Below are positions 1 to 8,879 of a stretch of DNA of 64,000 nt, piece by piece. The notes under the pieces were generated by a model, which had not been told where the DNA came from, did no database searches, and saw only the letters and a program-made list of their open reading frames with translations. Within the stretch, counting starts at the first letter, position 1, and each line of letters opens with the position of its first letter. Both the position numbers and the translations under genes were made by a program. The stretch covers positions 186,001 to 250,000 of the forward strand of contig NZ_JBHRZT010000067.1 in assembly GCF_042649685.1 (NCBI RefSeq). Direction: 5' to 3'. Source of the DNA: Bacillus_BA songklensis (lineage in GTDB: Bacteria > Bacillota > Bacilli > Bacillales > Bacillaceae_H).

Positions 1-50
1 TCGGGCTGTCGCATAGGCTTAGAATAGATAGCCAGAAACGTTTTTGCTAA

Positions 51-155
51 AAGGGAACCGGCAGAAAAATATTTGGTTGTACGTGATTTCACGTATCGGA
101 TCCTTTCAGGGGGATGACTCAAAAGGTATGGTTTTCTGCCTTTTGAGTCATCCCC
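51..155. repeat. Dispersed palindromic repeat, B+A modules
   Basis: Positions 110-155 form a hairpin with arms GGGGATGACTCAAAAGG and CCTTTTGAGTCATCCCC (module A). The preceding bases, ending CGGATCCTTTCAG, resemble the right half of module B. Related copies occur at about 5518-5625, 24975-25022, 36891-36989 and 60440-60549. It lies just upstream of cstA and could stop transcription entering from the left. No gene is visible in 1-323. Confidence 0.7.
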
Positions 156-323
156 ATTTTACATGTCTAACGTTTTTTCATAGAGGTATTGCCAGATGTA
201 TTTCACCCTCGTATTCTTGTAACTCATCATTTGAATTTTGCATTCTATCTTGAAAACTGAATGATGGCGTTTTCATTTAGTATGATGATGTTACAAAATA
301 GAAGGTTATGGGAGGTCACAAAA

Positions 324-2117
324 ATGAATGCGGTTACAATTGTGATTGGGGCTATGTGTATACTAATGATTGCCTACCGTTTATACGGAACGTTTATGGC
401 AGCCAAAGTATTGAAATTAGATGATTCAAAACCAACGCCTGCTCATACTTTAGAAGACGGCAAAGATTATGTACCGACAAACCGTTGGGTTTCATTCGGT
501 CACCATTTTGCTGCCATCGCTGCAGCGGGTCCCCTTGTAGGACCGATTTTAGCGGCGCAATTCGGGTATTTGCCAGGTTTATTATGGCTATTGATAGGGG
601 CCGTTATTGGAGGCGCTGTCCATGATGCGGTCGTGTTGTTCGCTTCTATGCGCAAAAACGGTCAATCATTATCAGAAGTAGCAAAAGAAGAATTGGGCCC
701 TGTAGCAGGTTTTTGTACAGGCTTAGCGATGTTATTCATTATTACCATTACGATGGCGGGTTTATCCATGGTTGTATTACACGCCCTGGAACATAACCCA
801 TGGGGAACATTTGCAGTAGGAATTACCATCCCGATTGCAATGGGAGTTGGCCTGTATCATAAAAAGACGGGAAATTTAAAAGCGGCTTCCATCGTTGGAT
901 TTATCCTTATTATGATTGCGATCATCGCTGGTCCGTCTATTCAAAATACCGTTATCGGTGATTGGTTAACGCTTGATATGAAAACGCTCGCACTTATATT
1001 GCCGATTTATGCATTCTTTGCAGCGGCCCTGCCGGTGTGGTTGTTGCTCGCACCTCGTGATTATTTAAGCAGTTTCATGAAAATTGGTGTTTTCATTGCG
1101 CTCATTGTTGGTGTATTTATTGTAAACCCTGCCATTCCATTCCCTGCTGTAACGGAATTTATCAATGGCGGCGGTCCCATTTTAGCGGGTCCTGTTTGGC
1201 CGTTCATTTCCATTACGATTGCGTGCGGTGCGATTTCCGGATTCCATGCTTTTGTCGGTTCGGGAACAACGCCAAAAATGCTTGATCGCTGGAGCGACAT
1301 TAAGGCTGTTGGCTTTGGAGCCATGCTTGTCGAATGTTTAGTTGCCATTATGGCCCTTATTGCTGCAACAGCATTGCAGCCTGGTGATTATTTCGCCATC
1401 AACTCCACTCCGGAAGTATTCAAAACGTTAGGAATGAACGTAGAGCATCTTCCACAGCTAAGTAAAGAAATCGGATTGGATTTAGAGGGAAGAACAGGAG
1501 GAGCCGTTACCCTTGCTGTTGGAATGACGTATATTTTTACAGAGATTCCTTGGTTCAGTAAGCTGGCATCCTACTTTTTCCAATTTGTCATCATGTTTGA
1601 AGCCGTCTTCATTTTAACGGCCATCGATGCAGGTACACGTGTTTCCCGTTATCTTATTCAAGATTTCTTCGGCGAATTTTATAAACCGCTGAAACAAGTC
1701 GATTGGCTGCCGGGATCCATTTTCGCTAGTGCACTGGCATGTTTCATGTGGGGATATTTACTATTCTCAGGAGACATTGGCTCTGTATGGGCACTCTTTG
1801 GTGTATCGAACCAATTAATGGCATCCATCGGATTGATTATCGGAGCAACTGTTATCTTGAAGATTGCTGATAAGCGCCGGTATGTCCTAACCTGCCTTGT
1901 ACCTCTCGCTTACTTATATGTAACGGTAAACTATGCAGGTTATTGGATGGTCAAAAACGTTTATTTAAATCCGGAAGCTGCCGGTTACAGCGTCTTAAAT
2001 GCTGCTTTATCCATTATCATGCTGATCCTGGGAGTTGTCATAATGGTTACAGCCATCAATAAGTGGATCAAGCTTTGGAATAAGCCGGAAGTTCAGCTTG
2101 GAGCAAAAACAGCATAA
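324..2117 (+). CDS. cstA: Carbon starvation protein CstA (peptide/pyruvate transporter family)
   Basis: This is a polytopic membrane protein of the CstA family, about 597 residues and rich in hydrophobic helices, proposed to take up peptides or pyruvate when carbon is scarce. An upstream ATG at 261 is in frame, but the ATG at 324 has GGAGGT seven bases ahead and gives the usual N-terminus MNAVTIVIG, so 324 is chosen. Family-typical stretches are visible, including VSFGHHFAAIAAAGPLVGP near residue 50 and FHAFVGSGTTPKML near residue 310. It is monocistronic: a palindromic repeat precedes it and a strong intrinsic terminator follows at 2239-2273. Confidence 0.93.
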   Translation: MNAVTIVIGAMCILMIAYRLYGTFMAAKVLKLDDSKPTPAHTLEDGKDYVPTNRWVSFGHHFAAIAAAGPLVGPILAAQFGYLPGLLWLLIGAVIGGAVHDAVVLFASMRKNGQSLSEVAKEELGPVAGFCTGLAMLFIITITMAGLSMVVLHALEHNPWGTFAVGITIPIAMGVGLYHKKTGNLKAASIVGFILIMIAIIAGPSIQNTVIGDWLTLDMKTLALILPIYAFFAAALPVWLLLAPRDYLSSFMKIGVFIALIVGVFIVNPAIPFPAVTEFINGGGPILAGPVWPFISITIACGAISGFHAFVGSGTTPKMLDRWSDIKAVGFGAMLVECLVAIMALIAATALQPGDYFAINSTPEVFKTLGMNVEHLPQLSKEIGLDLEGRTGGAVTLAVGMTYIFTEIPWFSKLASYFFQFVIMFEAVFILTAIDAGTRVSRYLIQDFFGEFYKPLKQVDWLPGSIFASALACFMWGYLLFSGDIGSVWALFGVSNQLMASIGLIIGATVILKIADKRRYVLTCLVPLAYLYVTVNYAGYWMVKNVYLNPEAAGYSVLNAALSIIMLILGVVIMVTAINKWIKLWNKPEVQLGAKTA

Positions 2118-2238
2118 TAAAAACAGGCGATAATATGTAACACTGAATCTATAAGGGACAAGAACTCATTTTAGATTTCCTGGATATTTAGTGGGTTTTT
2201 AAACGACGACAATATGTTGGTAAACAAATTAATTTGTT

Positions 2239-2273
2239 GGTACATCAACAATATGCTTGATGTACCTTTTTTT
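2239..2273 (+). terminator. Intrinsic terminator after cstA
   Basis: A perfect 10-bp stem, GGTACATCAA with TTGATGTACC, an 8-nt loop and then seven T. Confidence 0.85.
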
Positions 2274-2349
2274 ATGGTTTTATGATTACTTTTATCACTA
2301 CATGTTTAACGCCACATTTATTTTAATCGCTCTGTTAATGATGTTGATT

Positions 2350-2512
2350 TTCTTGTATCCTATCTTCCAGAAAACTTAGAAGGAAAACCTGTGAAAACGG
2401 AGGGTCGAGCACCTGTAGACAATCCTGATGAAATTGACCGGGTTATATTCCATCATCTGTGGTGCTTCGGAGTGTGGCATGATTGGCTAACGGGAGCGTT
2501 GAAGAAGGCATA
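2350..2512 (+). pseudogene. Unidentified coding remnant
   Basis: One forward frame stays open and protein-like (LPENLEGKPVKTEGRAPVD, then VIFHHLWCFGVWHDWL) up to a stop near 2512. No start codon with a ribosome binding site is visible and I do not recognise the family. Its last bases, GGCTAACGGGAGCG, resemble the start of repeat family C found elsewhere in the window, so the fragment may have been cut by a repeat insertion. About 300 bases here hold nothing else convincing. Confidence 0.25.
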
Positions 2513-2541
2513 AAAAAAGACCGCTAATCGATCTTTTTTCT
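2511..2541 (-). terminator. A/T-flanked hairpin terminator
   Basis: AAAAAAAGACCG...CGATCTTTTTTC forms a short stem with A and T tracts on both sides. It lies downstream of the leftward pair 2965-2576 and can act in both directions. Confidence 0.5.
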
Positions 2542-2575
2542 TTGATAAAAAATCAACTAAGAACAGAGCCTTTTA

Positions 2576-2785
2576 TTAAATCCTATTGCTCAGTCCTTCA
2601 CGGTTTGCAATTGAATTGCCGGCTATTTCCATACCACGATTTAATATTGAATTTGGTCTTTGTAAACTTTCTCTAGCCTGTGCTGGCGGAACTGCACCTG
2701 TATCTAAATAATCTGCGTCATTCCAAGAACTGCCGCCAGCATAATTATCAGATATTCTTGGTGGTTTATGATCTTGATTTGGCAT
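2576..2785 (-). CDS. Small hydrophilic hypothetical protein
   Basis: A 69-residue protein rich in Asn, Asp, Pro and Arg, with no membrane segment or cysteine. It starts at an ATG preceded by GGAAGTGA. It is the second gene of a leftward pair, only six bases after the stop of the 58-residue gene at 2792-2965. Both begin MPNQD/MPDND and carry a PR motif near residue 10, so they may be distant paralogues. Size, composition and genome type would fit small spore proteins, but that is inference; no family is recognised. Confidence 0.6.
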   Translation of the reverse strand: MPNQDHKPPRISDNYAGGSSWNDADYLDTGAVPPAQARESLQRPNSILNRGMEIAGNSIANREGLSNRI

Positions 2786-2791
2786 AAAAAA

Positions 2792-2965
2792 TCACTTCCG
2801 TTCGCTTGTTATATCAGGCATATTTAACTCTCTTATAGGTTGCAAATTATCCAAACCCGGGTAATATTCGTTTATCCTTCTTGCATTGCCCAAATTAGGG
2901 TAATCGGGATAGTTGGTAATATCTTGTTCAGTATCTCTGGGTGCGTTAAAATCGTTGTCTGGCAT
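2792..2965 (-). CDS. Small hydrophilic hypothetical protein
   Basis: A 57-residue polar protein starting MPDNDFNAPRDTEQDITNY. A longer frame begins at 2983, but the ATG at 2965 has GGAGGTGG at ideal distance and is preferred. It contains repeated Asn-Tyr-Pro segments (NYPDYPNLGN, EYYPGLDN) and no cysteine or membrane helix. It is first in a two-gene leftward unit with the gene ending at 2576. I do not recognise the family. Confidence 0.6.
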   Translation of the reverse strand: MPDNDFNAPRDTEQDITNYPDYPNLGNARRINEYYPGLDNLQPIRELNMPDITSERK

Positions 2966-3049
2966 AAATACCACCTCCATCATTATATTGTGAGGGTTGT
3001 GAAGAAAAATGAGAGGAAGTATGAGGAAATGACGTATACAAGGTGAAGA

Positions 3050-3074
3050 AAGAGCAGCCGGATGCTCTTTTTTA
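3050..3074 (+). terminator. Terminator-like hairpin
   Basis: AAGAGCA / TGCTCTTTTTT around a 6-nt loop. It is isolated from a recognisable rightward gene. The following stretch to 3343 shows no gene, only the upstream region of the first azoreductase. Confidence 0.55.
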
Positions 3075-3343
3075 TTAGCTCGTTTAAAGAATATTGTTGA
3101 TTTTTTTGTTAAATTAACGGGGTTAAATGTATAGAATCACATATTATTTGTCTTTAGAATGTCATATCGTTTTGAGCGAGTGTAAATCTTTCCTGTCTTT
3201 TTCGAACGGTCTTAAAGAACGGACAAATAATCATAAGCCATTCTTTCCTGCTTGTAATTAACATGAATAGCAAGAAAAAACGAACGCAACCTAAAAAGGT
3301 AGTATGATTATGTGAAGAGAGAAAGAAAGGAAGGATTTAAATC

Positions 3344-3979
3344 ATGGCAACTGTTCTTTATATTACGGCCCATCCGCACGATGAAACTCAGTCCTATAGT
3401 ATGGCAGCGGGGAAAGCTTTTATAGAGTCATACAGAGAATCACATCCGAATGACGAAGTGATTTACCTTGATTTATATAAAGAAAACATCCCGCACATTG
3501 ATGCCGACGTATTCAGCGGATGGGGGAAGCTTCGCTCAGGAACAGCATTTGATCAGCTGTCTGCACAAGAAAAAGAAAAAGTTGGCCGCCTGTCACAATT
3601 GACGGATCAGTTTGTTGCTGCTGACAAGTATGTATTTGTCACACCAATGTGGAATTTTTCGTTCCCGCCGATTATGAAAGCATATATTGACTCCATCTGT
3701 ACGGCCGGAAAAACGTTCAAATACACAGAACAAGGTCCAGTCGGCCTTTTAACGGATAAAAAAGCATTGCACATTCAAGCACGAGGCGGCATATATTCCG
3801 AAGGACCGGCAGCTGACATGGAAATGGGTCACCGTTATTTGGGAATTATCATGCAGTTTTTCGGTATTCCTTCTTTTGAAGGACTGTTTGTTGAGGGACA
3901 TAACCAATTTCCGGACCGGGCACAGGAGATTAAAGAGAAGGCAATCGCCCAGGCACAAGAATTGGCAAAAACTTTCTAA
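3344..3979 (+). CDS. azoR: FMN-dependent NADH azoreductase
   Basis: A 211-residue flavodoxin-fold oxidoreductase of the AzoR family, which reduces azo compounds and quinones with NADH using FMN. The N-terminal beta-strand and phosphate-binding segment (VLYITAHPHDETQSYS) and the family motif TPMWNFSFPPIMKAYID near residues 100-116 are clear, as is the ARGG flavin-contacting loop near residue 146. Length is normal. It begins at an ATG with GGAAGG ahead. It converges on a second, divergent azoreductase at 4145-4804, the two sharing a bidirectional hairpin terminator. Confidence 0.92.
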   Translation: MATVLYITAHPHDETQSYSMAAGKAFIESYRESHPNDEVIYLDLYKENIPHIDADVFSGWGKLRSGTAFDQLSAQEKEKVGRLSQLTDQFVAADKYVFVTPMWNFSFPPIMKAYIDSICTAGKTFKYTEQGPVGLLTDKKALHIQARGGIYSEGPAADMEMGHRYLGIIMQFFGIPSFEGLFVEGHNQFPDRAQEIKEKAIAQAQELAKTF

Positions 3980-4092
3980 GCACGCAACGTAAGACAGACT
4001 CCATACATGGCGGGAAGTATTTTGAATAAAGGGCAATGGAGCAATACAATTTGCGATGTCACTCATATCATGCATGCGCAAGCTAGCAAAAA

Positions 4093-4130
4093 ATCGGGAA
4101 GGCTGTTTAGAAAAAGGCAGCCTTCCCGAT
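4093..4130. terminator. Bidirectional terminator between two azoreductases
   Basis: Perfect 13-bp stem ATCGGGAAGGCTG / CAGCCTTCCCGAT with a 12-nt loop and an A-rich left flank. It serves the two converging azoreductase genes. Confidence 0.8.
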
Positions 4131-4144
4131 TCATTTACTTTCGT

Positions 4145-4804
4145 TTATCCTTCAGAGTTTTCTTCAGCAAACTCTCTGCCAGACTCTCTGGCCTGTTCAA
4201 CGGCTGCAAGTATTCCGTCATTAACTTCACCAGGCAGGTACGATTCACCCTCTATAATGATTGAATTAGACATGTGAACACCCATAAGGTTCATGATGAA
4301 TCTTAAATAACGATCCCCAAATTCGACCTCTGCATCTGATCCTTCAAGAGTCAGTCCACACCTTGCTTGAATATGAATTGCTTTTTTTCCTTTTAGCAGG
4401 TCAGCGAGTTCCCCCTCATGACAGTCAAAAGCTTTTTCGTTCATCAGGATGATATCGATATAGGCCTTTAGTTTTGGAGGAAGAGTCCAATTCCAAAGAG
4501 GAGTGACAAAAATATACTTATCGGCAGAGAGAAATTGCTTTCTTAAGTCATGAATGGTTGAAACTTTCTCTCTCTCATTGTCCGTTAATGTGTCAGAGGT
4601 CTCGTCCAATTGCATTTTTTCCCGGGCTTTTAAGACGTCTAAGTCTATAAAAGGAACATCCATTTGATAAATATCAATTTCTACGATATCGCTTTCTAGG
4701 CTCGTCGCTCTGTATTCATCCAAAAAAGCTCGTCCAATAGCTGAAGTAAAAGAGTTTTCCCGATTATTTGGATCTGCGATGATATATAATATTTTTTCAG
4801 CCAT
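4145..4804 (-). CDS. FMN-dependent NADH azoreductase paralogue
   Basis: A 219-residue second member of the AzoR family. It keeps the flavodoxin-like N-terminus (ILYIIADPNNRENSFTSA) and the motif TPLWNWTLPPKLKAYID near residues 102-118, and QARCG where the first copy has QARGG. It is clearly divergent in sequence from the copy at 3344-3979, so this is not a recent tandem duplication. It starts at an ATG with GGAGAGG upstream. Substrate differences between the two cannot be read from sequence. Confidence 0.9.
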   Translation of the reverse strand: MAEKILYIIADPNNRENSFTSAIGRAFLDEYRATSLESDIVEIDIYQMDVPFIDLDVLKAREKMQLDETSDTLTDNEREKVSTIHDLRKQFLSADKYIFVTPLWNWTLPPKLKAYIDIILMNEKAFDCHEGELADLLKGKKAIHIQARCGLTLEGSDAEVEFGDRYLRFIMNLMGVHMSNSIIIEGESYLPGEVNDGILAAVEQARESGREFAEENSEG

Positions 4805-5072
4805 TCATTTTCCTCTCCTTATGTTAAAGTAATAAAGTATTTGTCAGGCATAGGGATATTTATTTTTGCTTTAAATGTTCAAGCGATTTAAAAGAATCAG
4901 TCAGTGATCACTCGTAAAATAGAATGGAAATTAAAAAAATCTTTGTATGGAGGCTTTACCCGGAAAGAGATTGGCTGAAACAAAAGTTCCCATCTTTAAA
5001 CCATTTATCTATATGAATCCACATAAAGAATTGAACCTGAGAAAAAACGCTCTCATGTTCAATTTTTTACGC
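4805..5072. other. Intergenic, no gene recognised
   Basis: This stretch contains the promoter region of the leftward azoreductase and a short forward frame (about 4948-5089) that looks peptide-like but lacks a convincing ribosome binding site. No function can be assigned. Confidence 0.3.
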
Positions 5073-5118
5073 ATAAGCGGCTGACAATCTCCCTTACGGG
5101 TTCTTGTCAGCCGCTTAT
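5073..5118. repeat. Hairpin repeat family D, copy 1
   Basis: ATAAGCGGCTGACAA pairs with TTGTCAGCCGCTTAT around a loop containing CCCTTACGGG. A diverged copy is at 56609-56653 (TAAGCGGCTGGC / GCCAACCGCATA, loop CCCCTTGCGGGG). The left neighbour also forms a weak hairpin. Confidence 0.6.
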
Positions 5119-5264
5119 ACGAGAGAACCTTTGTAAGCTCGTTCAAGCTGAAAAAATAGAAAGGCGAAGGACCGGTGACAGAGGTTAAAAAATTAAATTT
5201 GGTCGAAAATAGGTAGATTTTTATATATAATATGGGATATCTAGTAACGGGAAGGTGACCTAAC

Positions 5265-5495
5265 ATGGGAAAATGTAATATTGATCATTCAAAAGAAGAC
5301 GTTCGAAAAAAATTCGAGTCCCAAATGGAGTGGCTGCCAGAAGACGTTTGTGCATTGTTTGACGACTTTTTGAATCGGGAGCGAACGCAAGAAGATTTAA
5401 ATGAAATGTTCCATTTATTAAAAAAATATGACTTAGCAGAAGAGGAAGAAAGAGAAGAGCGGAATAAAAAGATGAGATTCCTGCTTCTCGATTAA
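5265..5495 (+). CDS. Small acidic hypothetical protein
   Basis: A 76-residue soluble protein, strongly helical and charged: CALFDDFLNRERTQEDLNEM is followed by a Glu/Arg-rich segment EEEEREERNKK near residues 58-68. There are two cysteines and no membrane segment. It starts at an ATG with AAGGTGA in front and is monocistronic. The palindromic A-B repeat at 5518-5625 probably terminates its transcript. No family is recognised. Confidence 0.65.
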   Translation: MGKCNIDHSKEDVRKKFESQMEWLPEDVCALFDDFLNRERTQEDLNEMFHLLKKYDLAEEEEREERNKKMRFLLLD

Positions 5496-5517
5496 GAGGC
5501 AGCAAAGCAAGAAAAAG

Positions 5518-5625
5518 AGGATGGCTCAAACGATATAAAGGGCATACCGCTTGAGCCATCCCACTGAAAGGACCCGGCCGAAAAATCCTTGGTTTTGTGG
5601 GATTTCTCTTGCCGGGTCCTTTCAG
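5518..5625. repeat. Composite palindromic repeat, modules A and B
   Basis: Module A (AGGATGGCTCAA ... TTGAGCCATCCC, 5518-5562) is followed directly by module B (CTGAAAGGACCCGGC ... GCCGGGTCCTTTCAG, 5564-5625). It has the same A-then-B order as the copies at 36891-36989 and 60440-60549, and sits directly after the 76-residue gene. Confidence 0.75.
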
Positions 5626-5648
5626 TAAAAACGTCTTTAGCTGTCTAT

Positions 5649-5960
5649 GCGACTCCTTCTCAGAAGCTCCAACATCCTATCGGTTTAAACGGGCTTTCTT
5701 CGCTTTTCTTAGTGTCCAGCTGCGAAAGCCAAACCGTACGGCTGTTTCACTTCTTCCTGCGGAGTCAAAAAGCGACTCCTTCTCAGAAGCTCCAACATCC
5801 TATCGGTTTAAACGGGCTTTCTTCGCTTTTCTTGGTGTCCAGCTGCGAAAGCCAAACCGTACGGCTGTTTCACTTCTTCCTGCGGAGTCAAAAAGCGACT
5901 CCTTCTCAGAAGCTCCAACATCCTATCGGTTTAAACGGGCTTTCTTCGCTTTTCTTAGTG
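5649..5960. repeat. 123-bp direct tandem repeat, 2.5 copies
   Basis: Units begin at 5649, 5772 and 5895, each starting GCGACTCCTTCTCAGAAGCT. The period is exactly 123 bp, and the third unit stops after about 66 bp, at the 3' end of the leftward MBL hydrolase gene. The first two units differ by single bases. Each contains TCCAGCTGCG, a phrase I associate with intergenic repeats in Bacillus. All frames through the unit are open because 123 is divisible by three, but no ribosome binding site precedes them and they are not taken as genes. Confidence 0.9.
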
Positions 5961-6752
5961 GACATATCTTCCTTGTTCGGGAACGGCCAGTTCATTAAAA
6001 TATTCGGCTAAATCATTTAGTTGATTTTTCAATTCGGCACCGCTCATTGGCAGTCCATGCCCTGGTGCTGCAATGGCAGGGTGCAAGGAGGCGAGACGTT
6101 TCACCGATTCCCTTGCTTTGTCCCAGTCCGTCGTAAAGTAGGCAGGCGGCCCATGGACTTGTTTTGATTGGGAAAGAACCGCCCAGAAAGATTCTTGCTT
6201 GACCGTAATGAAGGCATCACCCGGAAGCAGGATGCGGTCATACTCCCGAAAAAGGGAGAGATGTCCTTCTGTATGTCCAGGCGTATGAATATAGCGCCAC
6301 TCATGCAAGAACGGAATGGAGCCTTCACGCGGCAGCGGTTTAATATGATCACTTAAATTCACAGCACGGCGCGGAAAGAAAGGGGAAAGAAGCGACATCA
6401 AGCCACCGCCTACACTCGGGTCAGGCGGAAAATAATCCTTTTTTTCCGTGAGATAAGGAATTTCAAGTTCATGCGCATAAATGGGAACCTTCCACTCTTT
6501 TACAAGAGCACTTAATGCCCCGACATGATCGAAATGTCCATGTGTTAAAATGATGGCTTTCGGTCGGCTTTTTTTGCCGAAGCGCTCACGGGCCGTTCTT
6601 AGGATGCGGGAAGCTCCAAGTGAAATCCCCCCATCCACAAGTACCCATTCACCAGATTTTGCGCCTTTTTTTCCGATAAAATAAACATTGGCAATAAAGG
6701 TTCTTAATCCCAAAATATCCGATGCCACATGAAATCGAATCGTATTTACCAT
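5955..6752 (-). CDS. Metallo-beta-lactamase-fold hydrolase
   Basis: A 265-residue soluble enzyme of the MBL superfamily. The dinuclear metal signature HGHFDH is at about residues 71-76, further metal ligands lie in TPGHTEGH near residue 157, and a C-terminal GHGLP follows near residue 232. The arrangement fits a small-molecule hydrolase of the glyoxalase II/lactonase/YflN-like group; the substrate cannot be told. It starts at an ATG with GGAGGAAG ahead. Its last codons overlap the end of the 123-bp tandem repeat array, so the extreme C-terminus may have been altered by repeat insertion. Confidence 0.85.
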   Translation of the reverse strand: MVNTIRFHVASDILGLRTFIANVYFIGKKGAKSGEWVLVDGGISLGASRILRTARERFGKKSRPKAIILTHGHFDHVGALSALVKEWKVPIYAHELEIPYLTEKKDYFPPDPSVGGGLMSLLSPFFPRRAVNLSDHIKPLPREGSIPFLHEWRYIHTPGHTEGHLSLFREYDRILLPGDAFITVKQESFWAVLSQSKQVHGPPAYFTTDWDKARESVKRLASLHPAIAAPGHGLPMSGAELKNQLNDLAEYFNELAVPEQGRYVH

Positions 6753-6858
6753 CGCTTCCTCCTTTTTCTCCTAGTATGTGTAAAATCCCACACCTTCATG
6801 TTTAACCTGCCCTAAGATTCCCGCCGAATGTAAGCATCAAAAAGGGAAAATAATCATA

Positions 6859-6887
6859 TTGAACGATTCAGGTGAGTAATTTATAAT
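6859..6887 (+). promoter_or_regulatory. Sigma-A promoter of mntABCD
   Basis: TTGAAC at 6859-6864 and TATAAT at 6882-6887 with a 17-bp spacer. It lies immediately upstream of the MntR-like operator. Confidence 0.75.
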
Positions 6888-6898
6888 AAGTGAAAAAA

Positions 6899-6914
6899 GT
6901 TTACCTGAGGAAAC
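6899..6914 (+). promoter_or_regulatory. Probable MntR operator
   Basis: GTTTACCTGAGGAAAC is an imperfect palindrome closely resembling Bacillus MntR boxes (TTTGCcTnAgGnAAAC type). It sits at the expected start of transcription, so Mn-bound MntR would block the operon. Identification rests on motif similarity and on the manganese-transporter genes downstream. Confidence 0.75.
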
Positions 6915-7093
6915 AAGTTTTTATCGGTAAAAAATTATTGTCTCTTTCGAAATTAAGGTGATATACAAGCACATATCTTTTCTCAAACCATAATGTGTAA
7001 AGAAGATTTTCTTATGAAATCCTTTCTTTTTTCGGGCAAAAAGTTTCCTTGGGTAAATACTTTTAAAAAAGGGAAAAAGGAGTGGAGGAGCGC

Positions 7094-7935
7094 ATGTTTT
7101 ATTCCAGAATCAAACAATTTATGGTTGGACTATTCATTTTCATCCTGGCTTTATTCATCGTTTCAGGTTGCTCAAACAATAAGGGGACTGCCACAAACGA
7201 GNNNNNNNNNNNNNNNNNNNNNNNNNNNNNNNNNNNNNNNNNNNNNNNNNNNNNNNNNNNNNNNNNNNNNNNNNNNNNNNNNNNNNNNNNNNNNNNNNNN
7301 NNNNNNNNNNNNNNNNNNNNNNNNNNNNNNNNNNNNNNNNNNNNNNNNNNNNNNNNNGGTGGATCCGCATTTATACAAAGCATCCCAAGGTGATATGAAG
7401 AAATTGGATGAAGCGGAACTCATTTTATATAATGGCTTGCACTTAGAAGGTAAAATGGGTGAAATTTTCGAGAAGATGGAAAAACAAAAGCCTGTTATTG
7501 CTGTTACACGTGATATTAAAGAGGAGGAATTGCGAACAGCAGGCGATGGAATACATGATCCGCACGTTTGGTTCAATGTCCGGCATTGGATTGCGGCCAC
7601 GGAAACCATTCGCGATGTGTTAATCGAACAAGATCCAAAGAATGCGGATGATTACAAACAAAATGCGCAAGAATATATTGCTAAACTTGAAGAATTGGAC
7701 ACATATGTAAGAGGGCAGATTGCGACGATTCCAAAAGAAAGACGCGTTCTTGTGACGGCACATGATGCATTCGGCTATTTTGGGGATGCTTACGATATTG
7801 AAGTAATGGGCCTCCAAGGATTAAGCACAGCTTCCGAATACGGTTCAAAAGATGTAAGCAAGCTTCGTGATTATTTAGTTGAAAAGAAAATTAAAGCCGT
7901 GTTTGTGGAATCAAGTGTACCGAAAAAAGCGATTG
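7094..7935 (+). CDS. mntA: Manganese ABC transporter substrate-binding lipoprotein (interrupted by N)
   Basis: The N-terminus is a lipoprotein signal, a hydrophobic core followed by IVSGCSNN, so the protein is anchored on the outer face of the membrane. An N run (7202-7357) follows, then a cluster A-I binding-protein body with metal-ligand motifs VDPHLYKAS, DGIHDPHVWF, TAHDAFGYFG and VFVESSVPKKAI. It belongs to the ZnuA/MntA/TroA family. The ATG at 7094 with GGAGG ahead is preferred over a GTG at 7082. The frames before and after the gap do not match, so the gap size is wrong. The C-terminal ~60 residues lie in the second gap (7936-8170). Confidence 0.88.
7202..7357. other. Assembly gap (N run) inside mntA
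   Basis: 156 N. The flanking mntA halves are in different frames, so the true length is not 156 or the flanks contain an error. Apparent long frames through this gap are artefacts. Confidence 0.98.
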
Positions 7936-8170
7936 NNNNNNNNNNNNNNNNNNNNNNNNNNNNNNNNNNNNNNNNNNNNNNNNNNNNNNNNNNNNNNNNN
8001 NNNNNNNNNNNNNNNNNNNNNNNNNNNNNNNNNNNNNNNNNNNNNNNNNNNNNNNNNNNNNNNNNNNNNNNNNNNNNNNNNNNNNNNNNNNNNNNNNNNN
8101 NNNNNNNNNNNNNNNNNNNNNNNNNNNNNNNNNNNNNNNNNNNNNNNNNNNNNNNNNNNNNNNNNNNNNN
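7936..8170. other. Assembly gap (N run) between mntA and mntB
   Basis: 235 N, covering the expected end of mntA (about 60 codons) and the start of mntB (about 20 codons). The estimated length is consistent with that. Confidence 0.98.
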
Positions 8171-8870
8171 ATTGCGCAATGTCTCATTTGAGATTCCTGA
8201 AGGAAAATTGATTGGAATCGTAGGACCGAACGGAGCAGGGAAATCCACACTCATTAAAGCGATTCTCGGTTTGATTCCAAGAGTAACGGGAGAGGTGGAT
8301 ATTTATGGAAAGTCGTATAAAGAACAGCGCAAGCTTATCGGCTATGTTCCTCAGCGGGAATCGGTCGACTGGGATTTTCCGACGAATGCATTGGATGTCG
8401 TGACAATGGGACGTTATGGCCATTTAGGGTGGTTTAAACGGCCTGGCAGTAAAGAAAAGGAATTCGCGATGGAGTGCTTGCGCCAAGTCGGGATGGATGG
8501 ATTTGCCGAGCGCCAGATCAGCCAGCTTTCCGGAGGACAGCAGCAGCGCGTCTTTTTAGCCAGGGCACTTGCGCAGGATGCCCAGCTTTACTTCATGGAT
8601 GAACCGTTTGTCGGTGTCGATGCCGCAACGGAAAAAGCGATTATCACCCTATTAAACAAGCTAAAACAGCAAGGAAAAACCGTTCTTGTCGTCCATCATG
8701 ATTTAAACACGGTAAAAGAATATTTTGATTGGCTGTTATGTTTAAATGTGGAGTTGGTGGGAATCGGAGAAACGGAACGATTGTTTACAAAAGAGTATTT
8801 GCAAAGAACGTACGGCGGCAGATTAACCATGTTTGATTCTGAGAAAGAGACATCTTTCATGATTAATTGA
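8171..8870 (+). CDS. mntB: Manganese ABC transporter ATP-binding protein (5' end in gap)
   Basis: This ABC ATPase energises manganese import with the MntC/MntD membrane pair. Visible in order are Walker A GPNGAGKST, the Q-loop YVPQRESVDWDFP (the VDWDFP extension is typical of Mn/Zn importers), signature LSGGQQQR, Walker B LYFMDEP and the switch histidine in VVHHDL. The first about 20 residues lie in the N run before 8171. The stop is 9 bases ahead of mntC, so the genes are cotranscribed. Confidence 0.92.
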
Positions 8871-8879
8871 GGTGAAAAC

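Noticed and set aside
5649..5960. CRISPR-like array
   Set aside because: The 123-bp units are contiguous direct repeats with no unique spacers and no cas genes nearby.
5589..6011. Open frames of 130-140 codons through the 123-bp tandem repeats
   Set aside because: They are open because the repeat unit is a multiple of three. There is no ribosome binding site and the sequence is identical in each unit at DNA level in several frames.
6993..8870. Single 625-codon frame spanning mntA and mntB
   Set aside because: It passes through two N runs. The parts on either side belong to two different proteins (binding lipoprotein and ATPase).
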